DNA from: Helicobacteraceae bacterium
Lineage (GTDB): Bacteria > Campylobacterota > Campylobacteria > Campylobacterales > Sulfurimonadaceae
Direction of reading: 5' to 3'
DNA length: 5,035 nucleotides
NCBI GenBank assembly: GCA_027084065.1
Contig: JALWLR010000115.1
Coordinates: forward strand, 1-5,035
Shown here: positions 1 through 5,035 of the stretch, piece after piece
Layout of the letters: every line of letters starts with the position of its first letter
Position numbering within the stretch: position 1 is the first letter of the stretch
Translations under genes and position numbers: made by a program
Notes under the pieces: generated by a model
Seen by the model: the letters and a program-made list of their open reading frames with translations, nothing else
What the model was told of the DNA's origin: nothing
Databases searched by the model: none

Positions 1-732
1 CTTTTTTGGCGAAAAAGGTGCTGTTCCTATCGAAAAACTGACTCGAAACTCGGCATCTTTTGCTTTTAAATGCTTCTTTAACAGACTCTCTCTTAGCTCA
101 ACAAGTCTTTTTTGCAAAAGTGCCGCATCACTCGTCTCTTCATACAAAACCAAAAACTCATCGCCTCCGTAGCGAACAATATTATGCGAAATCTTTCGTA
201 GCTGTGTCGCTATGAAAACAAGCACTTTATCCCCTATAATATGCCCGTAACGATCATTGATCTGCTTGAAGTAGTTCAAATCGATCAGTCCAAGCACACC
301 CGACTTTTTAAACAGATGTGAACGCTCTTCGATGAAGTGTTCATAAAGCCATTTTCTATTGTATGCGCCTGTGAGTTCATCTTTATAAAGAGACTCTTTT
401 AGTTTTTGCAGCTCTTTTTTTAACTGCTTCGTCTCATGCAGTACCTCTTTGAGTGTTTCATCATCCTTGCTGGCAATGGCATTGATGGCTTTGGAAGTTG
501 ATTTTTCAAGGCTATCAGCCTGTTTTGTCGTTTGATTTTGAATTTTCAAATAGTGTGCAACTTCCTGAGAGAGGAACTCTTCCAAATGTTTTGAATACTC
601 TGCATCCAGCTTATGTTTTTTTGCATTCTCCATAAAGATGTTCGTAAAAACTTCGGGTGTCACGACATCTAACTGACAGACTTTATCTTTAGTCTCATTC
701 GATATGATCTGCAATACACGCGTATCTGGCAT
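1..732 (-). CDS. GGDEF-domain diguanylate cyclase, cytosolic, C-terminus cut by window edge
   Basis: This protein probably makes cyclic di-GMP from two GTP as a dimer in the cytoplasm. The minus-strand frame stays open from an ATG at 732 to the window edge, giving 244 visible residues. Residues 1-112 are helical, charged and without a membrane segment; 70-115 looks like a coiled-coil linker. The GGDEF domain starts near 116 with DELTGAYNR (118-126), then IDLNYFKQINDRYGH (150-164) and RYGGDEF (187-193), and ends with SFSIG (232-236). By family alignment with PleD, D151 and D191 should bind metal, and N159 and D168 the guanine, so the active site looks intact. The product-inhibition site is degenerate: the RxxD positions read KISH (180-183). 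About 25-35 residues appear to be missing beyond position 1. The start is supported by AAGGA five bases upstream. The input signal is not known; residues 23-43, containing TPEVFTNIF, recall N-terminal modules I associate with other soluble cyclases, from memory only. Confidence 0.95.
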   Translation of the reverse strand, partial: MPDTRVLQIISNETKDKVCQLDVVTPEVFTNIFMENAKKHKLDAEYSKHLEEFLSQEVAHYLKIQNQTTKQADSLEKSTSKAINAIASKDDETLKEVLHETKQLKKELQKLKESLYKDELTGAYNRKWLYEHFIEERSHLFKKSGVLGLIDLNYFKQINDRYGHIIGDKVLVFIATQLRKISHNIVRYGGDEFLVLYEETSDAALLQKRLVELRESLLKKHLKAKDAEFRVSFSIGTAPFSPKK

Positions 733-737
733 TTACT

Positions 738-742
738 TCCTT
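738..742 (-). promoter_or_regulatory. Ribosome binding site of the GGDEF gene
   Basis: Read on the minus strand this is AAGGA (within AAGGAAG), five bases before the ATG at 732. It is a good Shine-Dalgarno match and supports that start codon. Confidence 0.75.
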
Positions 743-761
743 TTTTACTTTCTCTACTCTC

Positions 762-770
762 ATTGTAACA
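762..770 (-). promoter_or_regulatory. Candidate extended -10 promoter of the GGDEF gene
   Basis: Read on the minus strand this is TGTTACAAT, an extended -10 element (TG, one base, then TACAAT). No good -35 hexamer is seen at the usual spacing, which fits sigma-70 promoters in Campylobacterota, where the -35 is often not recognisable. Transcription would start near 755, giving a leader of roughly 20-25 bases that contains the ribosome binding site. Prediction from the sequence only. Confidence 0.5.
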
Positions 771-803
771 CAATTCTAAGCAAAGAGCTTTTAAACTTTT
801 AAG

Positions 804-811
804 TGTATAAT
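804..811 (+). promoter_or_regulatory. Candidate sigma-70 -10 promoter of the helicase gene
   Basis: TATAAT at 806-811 is a perfect -10 hexamer preceded directly by TG. Upstream (788-803) is an AT-rich stretch with T- and A-runs and no clear -35 box, as expected for Campylobacterota sigma-70 promoters. The transcript would begin near 817-819, leaving a leader of about 30 bases before the ATG at 848. The only Shine-Dalgarno-like element in that leader, AGGA at 832-835, sits 12 bases from the start codon, which is longer than ideal, so translation may be modest. Confidence 0.55.
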
Positions 812-847
812 CCCACTTCAACTTTACATGCAGGATAGACACACCCA

Positions 848-2917
848 ATGCCCCTTAGTCGTCTCAACAAAGAACAGCTCGAAGCCGCAACTTCCTCTTA
901 TGCACGCAACCTTATCATCGCTTCTGCAGGAACAGGTAAAACATCGACGATTGTCGGACGCATTGCACATCTGCTCCAAAAGGGTATACAACCCAGTGAA
1001 ATCCTGCTACTTACATTTACCAACAAAGCTGCTGCAGAGATGATAGAGCGAGTAGCAGGCTTTTTTGGCAACTCCGTAGCTTCAAAAATAGATGCGGGAA
1101 CCTTTCATGCCGTAAGCTACCGCTGGCTGAAGAAAAAAAACGCAAAAGTCGTCCTTAAACAGCAACGAGACCTCAAAAGCCTCTTTCGAAGCGTCTACGA
1201 AAAAAGGAGCTTTCAAAATATTGCTGCTGAGGTACCTCAGTATGGCGGCAACTATCTTTATGATCTCCACTCACTCTATCAAAACACCGAATTAGAGCTC
1301 GATTTTGAAAGCTGGATCAAAAAAAACTACCCAGAACATGATTTATATGCCATGATCTATGCCGACATCGTCGATGAATTCGAAGCACTAAAAAAAGAGT
1401 TTGGGTTTCTTAATTTCAACGATCTACTCATTCAATTTCGCGAAACGGCAAAAAAAGAGCACCTTGGTTACAAAGAGGTGCTTGTCGATGAGTATCAAGA
1501 CACAAATGCCCTGCAAGGAACCATCATAGATGCCATCAACCCGCCCTCACTTTTTTGTGTGGGCGACTATGACCAGAGTATCTACGCTTTTAATGGAGCC
1601 GACATCAACATCATCGGCTCATTTACCAAAAAATACCCCGATGCCAAAGTCTTCAACCTCAGCAAAAACTACCGCTCGACATTGCCCATTCTCTCTTTGG
1701 CAAATCGTGTCATAGAGCACAATGAACGCATCTATCCCAAAAAGCTTGAAGTAACACGAACAGATCTCTCCATCCCTCCAAAACTGCTTGCCTACGATGA
1801 ACTTTTCGATCAGTATCACGGCATTGCGCATCTCATCTCAAATACACAAACACCACATGAAGAGATAGCTGTAATTTTTCGCAACAACTCTACAGCCGAC
1901 GGCATAGAGGTAGCTCTAAGAGAACTAAATATTGCATGTAAACGAAAAGGGGGCAACAGTTTTTTCGATGCAAAAGAGGTCAAAGCTGTTTTAGACCTCT
2001 ATACGCTTCTTGTCAACGAACAGGATATGATGGCGTTCATTCATCTTTTTGAGTATGCCAAAGGGGTGGGAAGTGCAATGGCAAAAGAGCTCTATATGGC
2101 ACTCAAAACACTGGGAGGAGGAAGTCTGTTTTATGGACTTTATGCTCCTGATGAGAAGATCCGTAATCCTTTTGAAAAGCGCAATGTCAACCATCAGCTT
2201 GGGCTTTTTGATGATTTTTTGGAACTCGGTGCAGTCGGGAAGTTCGCCAAACTCGGCTTCGATAAGCGTTTTATGAAAAATGCCGTTCTCAAGCATCCAA
2301 AACTTACCAAAGATGCAGCACAGTTTTTATATGAATTTTATACTCTCTACAAAGAGCTAAAAGGCATCAAACAGCCCCGAACCGTTGTACGAAAGATTGC
2401 ATCTTCAACACTCTTTGAACACATAGCCTCCACCCTTGCAACCAAAAGAGCCCAGCTTAAAGACGGCAGTATCGATGAAAAGCTCAAAGAGGAGGCACTT
2501 TTAAAAATCAAACGAAAAATGCTGCTTTTAGAAGAGCTCGCCAAACCCTACAAAGAGCATGAACGCTTTTTAAATGCGATGATACTAGGCAGCAACGACC
2601 TCACTCAAGGACAAGGAGTCAACCTGCTTAGTATTCATGCCAGCAAAGGATTGGAGTTTAAAGAGGTCTATGTCATCGATTTGATGGATGGACGTTTTCC
2701 AAACCGTAAACTGATGGCGCGCGGAGGCAGTCTCGATGAAGAGAGACGGCTTTTTTATGTTGCAGTAACACGTGCCAAAGACATTCTCTACCTCAGCTAC
2801 GCAAAGTATGACAAAGTAAAAAAAGTGGAATTTCTGCCTTCACAGTTTCTCTATGAAGCATGCCTAGTAGAAAAGGATGAGCACTACAGAAAAATGGTCA
2901 TGATGTCTCAAGACTAA
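848..2917 (+). CDS. UvrD/Rep/PcrA-type superfamily 1 ATP-dependent DNA helicase
   Basis: This 689-residue protein should be a 3'-5' DNA translocase/helicase acting in repair or replication restart. The SF1A motifs appear in order: Q motif LNKEQLEA (6-13), Walker A ASAGTGKT (25-32), motif Ia LTFTNKAAAEM (55-65), Ib AGTFHAVSY (83-91), motif II VDEYQD (213-218), motif III GDYDQSIYAFNGA (239-251), motif IV NYRS (274-277), motif V IHASKGLEFKEVYVIDL (596-612) and motif VI ERRLFYVAVTRAK (632-644) with the predicted arginine finger R642. The 2B region lies between IV and V; KGVGSAMAKEL (405-415) matches its GxG helical element. The usual closing PS(R/Q)FL occurs at 664-668, followed by only 21 residues, so the C-terminal tail of classical UvrD/PcrA is missing. 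An in-frame TAG at 836-838 makes ATG 848 the first start. The family is certain, but UvrD, PcrA and Rep cannot be separated here, and Campylobacterota often carry several paralogs, so no symbol is given. No nuclease domain is present, unlike AddA or RecB. Confidence 0.95.
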   Translation: MPLSRLNKEQLEAATSSYARNLIIASAGTGKTSTIVGRIAHLLQKGIQPSEILLLTFTNKAAAEMIERVAGFFGNSVASKIDAGTFHAVSYRWLKKKNAKVVLKQQRDLKSLFRSVYEKRSFQNIAAEVPQYGGNYLYDLHSLYQNTELELDFESWIKKNYPEHDLYAMIYADIVDEFEALKKEFGFLNFNDLLIQFRETAKKEHLGYKEVLVDEYQDTNALQGTIIDAINPPSLFCVGDYDQSIYAFNGADINIIGSFTKKYPDAKVFNLSKNYRSTLPILSLANRVIEHNERIYPKKLEVTRTDLSIPPKLLAYDELFDQYHGIAHLISNTQTPHEEIAVIFRNNSTADGIEVALRELNIACKRKGGNSFFDAKEVKAVLDLYTLLVNEQDMMAFIHLFEYAKGVGSAMAKELYMALKTLGGGSLFYGLYAPDEKIRNPFEKRNVNHQLGLFDDFLELGAVGKFAKLGFDKRFMKNAVLKHPKLTKDAAQFLYEFYTLYKELKGIKQPRTVVRKIASSTLFEHIASTLATKRAQLKDGSIDEKLKEEALLKIKRKMLLLEELAKPYKEHERFLNAMILGSNDLTQGQGVNLLSIHASKGLEFKEVYVIDLMDGRFPNRKLMARGGSLDEERRLFYVAVTRAKDILYLSYAKYDKVKKVEFLPSQFLYEACLVEKDEHYRKMVMMSQD

Positions 2918-3996
2918 AAAAGTCTGCCGATTTTTCGAAAACCATAGACGTACAGTGTTGTTCCAAGCAAAATCACACCCAAAAAATAGGGCCAAAGATC
3001 GACAAATGCCGTCCCACGAAAGAAGATGCTCTCACTCCCCTCAATATAATACCGAAGCGGCGATATAAGTGAAAGATACTCCAAGAGAGGATGCATAGCA
3101 TATACCGGTGTCCATGCACCACTTAGAAAGATTATCGGCATCATGATTAGTATGGAAAGCTGCGCTACTTGCATCACGTTTTTACTGACCGCTGCTATGA
3201 AAAGCCCTATGCCTGCACTTGCAAACGTATAGAAAAAACTCAGCAGCATAAAACTCCAAAACGAACCGTTTAGCGGTGTATTAAAACTGTAAAGCACGAC
3301 AAAACCAAGACTAAGAACAATACCGCCCATTATGATAATGACTTGAGAGAGTGATTTTGCCAAAATGATGAGTCTGGCATCGATGGGCATCAACAACATA
3401 ATATCCCACGTTCCCTCCTCCTTCTCCTTGACAAAAACAACAGCGGTCAAAATGACACTTAGCAGTGTGATGATAGATAGAAGTTCTGCAAGCCCCATAA
3501 ACTGTTTGTTATCTGCATTTTGATTGAAAAGTTTATGCGACTTTATCTCAAGCGGAAGTTCGAGCTTGACAAAATCCAAAACTATATGCTGCAGATACGC
3601 AAGTGTCGTAAAAGCCTGAGAAGCTGCCATGGCATCAAGTAAAATATTTAACTGTGCTTTTTTATGTTGTGCGAAATTTTTTGCAAATTCTCTATCAAAA
3701 ACAAGCCCCACCATAATCTCTTTGTTAAAAATCGCATCACTAAGCTCTTGTCGTGAAGTAAAGCGCTTTGGAGGACGAAACTCCGGCGCATGCAAATGAG
3801 AAAGGATTTTATTGCTAATACCTCCACCCGTGTCATCGACATAGCCTATGGCGACATTACGGGGTTTTAGCTCTATCCCGGAACCTGCAATATAGACATC
3901 CAAAACAAAAGAGTACAAAACGACGGCTACAAGACCGTAAGAGCGTAAAAAAACAAACAACTCCTTTGCCAAAACCGCTAAAAACGCACGCATCAT
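2914..3996 (-). CDS. ABC-2 family transporter permease (YbhR/YhhJ-like), second of a tandem pair
   Basis: This complete 360-residue inner-membrane protein is one half of the membrane channel of an ABC exporter; the substrate is unknown. It follows the ABC2_membrane_3 plan: a cytoplasmic start with KELFVFLRS (11-19), TM1 at about 20-37, a large periplasmic domain (38-165), then TM segments near 168-189, 210-234, 244-268, 272-296 and 333-352. The family hallmark after TM2, VKEKEEGTWDIMLLMPI (189-205), is the amphipathic helix that usually contacts the ATPase. LSGAWTPVYAMHPLLEYLS (291-309) and SPLRYYIEG (312-320) match the usual C-terminal loop. Its ATG overlaps the stop of the upstream permease as ATGA (3993-3996), so the two are translationally coupled. 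A second ATG at 3993 is also possible. There is no ATP-binding domain here, so an ATPase must come from another gene, probably upstream in the same operon. The last four bases overlap the convergent helicase gene. Confidence 0.93.
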   Translation of the reverse strand: MMRAFLAVLAKELFVFLRSYGLVAVVLYSFVLDVYIAGSGIELKPRNVAIGYVDDTGGGISNKILSHLHAPEFRPPKRFTSRQELSDAIFNKEIMVGLVFDREFAKNFAQHKKAQLNILLDAMAASQAFTTLAYLQHIVLDFVKLELPLEIKSHKLFNQNADNKQFMGLAELLSIITLLSVILTAVVFVKEKEEGTWDIMLLMPIDARLIILAKSLSQVIIIMGGIVLSLGFVVLYSFNTPLNGSFWSFMLLSFFYTFASAGIGLFIAAVSKNVMQVAQLSILIMMPIIFLSGAWTPVYAMHPLLEYLSLISPLRYYIEGSESIFFRGTAFVDLWPYFLGVILLGTTLYVYGFRKIGRLF

Positions 3997-5035
3997 TTCA
4001 GCTCCTTTTTCAAAAAAGCACTGCCAAGCAAAAGCAAAACCGCCCCGTAAAGTGCCAATATGCCAAGATAGAGCAAGTTTTTCGGCGAATCCAGCCCCTG
4101 CCCTATTAAAAACGTATCGTAAACGATATGCGTATAGTACATTACCGGAAAAAGATGCGCTTCTATATAGGATTCTCCCTCCATCGAAGATATTGGCATC
4201 AGCATACCCGAATATAAAAATCCCGGTATAATCGTTATTATAACCGTTAAAATTACTGCAACGATCTGACGTGACGTCACGATGGAAATAAGCAAGCCAA
4301 TACCGATACTTACGAGAATATAAAGCTCCGAAGCCGCCAAGTACAACAAAAAACTGCCTCGAAACGGCACTTCAAAAAGGTAACGCGCCCACAAATAGAG
4401 GATGAAAACATTAAAAGAATGGAGTACAAATACGGGTAAAAGTTTGGCTATGAGAAACTCACTGCGGCGAAGCGGGGAGGCGTAAAAATTAAAAATAGTT
4501 CCCTGTTCCTTTTCTTTGACTATTAAAAGTGCCGCCAAAATGGCAGGTGCAACCAGCATTACCAATCCTATTAACCCAGGAACAATGGCATCCTCATCAC
4601 GCATTGCCTGATTGAAGAGTGTGCGTTGATTGATGACGATAAGAGCCTTAGTTGTAAGCTTTTTTCTAGCGAGCTCTTTTGTCGTATCGAGTATGACTCC
4701 TTCTACATAATTTTGCATCGTAACCGCACGCGTAGGAAAAGCGCCATCGACGAAAACACCTATTTCACTCTTTTGTCCATGCAAGAGCCGTCGCTCCATC
4801 GAAGAGGGAATGATGATTACTATATCCGTTTTTGCCTGCTTTATACGATGGAGTGCCTCTGTTTCACTGAGATGCTTCACAATGGTATCGAAATATTTCG
4901 AGTGTTCAAATTTTGAAACGAGCAAACGAGAAAACGTGCTTTGGTCGTTATCTATGACAAGAGTTCTTGCATGTGTAACTTCCATTTTTATACCGTATCC
5001 AAAAAGGAGTAAAATCATTGTCGGCATAATGTAAA
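3993..5035 (-). CDS. ABC-2 family transporter permease (YbhS/YhhJ-like), N-terminus cut by window edge
   Basis: This is the paralogous partner of the neighbouring permease and probably forms a heterodimeric exporter channel with it. The frame remains open to the right edge. An ATG exists at 5027, but it is almost certainly internal: residues from there read MPTMILLLFGYGIKMEV, which matches the middle of TM1 in this family (typically PllqlllFGyal...), so about 20-30 N-terminal residues lie outside. Counting from that ATG, the periplasmic domain spans about 15-147, with TM segments near 148-170, 192-214, 225-249, 253-276 and 317-337. The family motif VKEKEQGTIFNFYASPL (170-186) follows the second TM, and SGMLMPISSME (273-283) lies in the C-terminal loop. 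It ends in TGA within the ATGA overlap with the next gene. The promoter and presumably an ATPase and an HlyD-like fusion protein are beyond 5035. Substrates of the best-known relatives range from drugs to cations, so no specific substrate is assigned. Confidence 0.93.
   Translation of the reverse strand, partial: YIMPTMILLLFGYGIKMEVTHARTLVIDNDQSTFSRLLVSKFEHSKYFDTIVKHLSETEALHRIKQAKTDIVIIIPSSMERRLLHGQKSEIGVFVDGAFPTRAVTMQNYVEGVILDTTKELARKKLTTKALIVINQRTLFNQAMRDEDAIVPGLIGLVMLVAPAILAALLIVKEKEQGTIFNFYASPLRRSEFLIAKLLPVFVLHSFNVFILYLWARYLFEVPFRGSFLLYLAASELYILVSIGIGLLISIVTSRQIVAVILTVIITIIPGFLYSGMLMPISSMEGESYIEAHLFPVMYYTHIVYDTFLIGQGLDSPKNLLYLGILALYGAVLLLLGSAFLKKELK
4002..4007 (-). promoter_or_regulatory. 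Ribosome binding site of the second permease, inside the first permease gene
   Basis: Read on the minus strand this is AAGGAG, five bases before the ATG at 3996 and eight before the alternative ATG at 3993. It lies within the last codons of the upstream permease, so the second gene can be translated both by re-initiation at the ATGA junction and by fresh ribosome loading. It does not decide between the two ATGs. Confidence 0.75.

Noticed and set aside
828..1043. Plus-strand 71-codon frame starting at ATG 828, upstream of the helicase ATG
   Set aside because: It overlaps the helicase N-terminus, including Walker A, in another frame, has no ribosome binding site, and its product resembles no protein family. 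It is a shadow of the helicase gene.
2911..2925. Inverted repeat AGACT-AAAAA-AGTCT at the helicase/permease junction as a terminator
   Set aside because: The stem is only 5 bp and AT-rich, the A/T run is in the loop and not after the stem, so it does not fit an intrinsic terminator on either strand.
4270..4281. 12-bp palindrome CGTGACGTCACG as an operator
   Set aside because: It lies in the middle of a permease coding region, and about one such 12-bp palindrome is expected by chance in 5 kb.
4626..4916. Plus-strand 96-codon frame opposite the first permease
   Set aside because: It lies fully antisense to a well-supported gene, shows no recognisable domain and has no ribosome binding site context that I can support.
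3993..5027. ATG at 5027 as the true start of the first permease
   Set aside because: The frame is open further upstream, and the residues at this ATG align with the middle of TM1 in the family. The real start is outside the window.
1..5035. CRISPR array, insertion sequence, tRNA/rRNA gene or defence island
   Set aside because: No regularly spaced repeats, transposase motifs, terminal inverted repeats, tRNA cloverleaf or defence-system domains were seen. The helicase has no nuclease partner in the window, so a defence role is not supported.

Overview
The window is a compact, mid-GC bacterial chromosomal segment. The low spacer content, AT-rich promoters with a good -10 box but no clear -35, and the style of the UvrD-like helicase and GGDEF proteins suggest a Campylobacterota (Epsilonproteobacteria) species, perhaps near Sulfurimonas, Sulfurovum or Sulfuricurvum. 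This placement rests on recall of protein families, not on a search, and the genus is uncertain.

Layout: positions 1-732 (minus strand) hold most of a soluble GGDEF diguanylate cyclase whose C-terminal end lies beyond the left edge. Positions 733-847 are the only real intergenic gap and carry two divergent candidate promoters. Positions 848-2917 (plus strand) hold a complete superfamily 1 UvrD/Rep/PcrA-type helicase. It converges on, and overlaps by 4 bp, a minus-strand pair of ABC-2 family permeases: 2914-3996 (complete) and 3993-5035 (N-terminus beyond the right edge). The two permeases are translationally coupled through an ATGA overlap and resemble the tandem permeases of YbhFSR/YhhJ-type exporters. 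The expected partners, an ATPase and an HlyD-like membrane fusion protein, would lie to the right of the window.

The genes form three functional units: c-di-GMP synthesis, DNA repair or replication restart, and a membrane exporter. Nothing links them beyond adjacency and the shared divergent promoter region. I found no mobile element, CRISPR array, RNA gene or convincing novel system. The points most worth a second look are the N-terminal module and degenerate inhibitory site of the cyclase, and the altered motif III and short C-terminus of the helicase.
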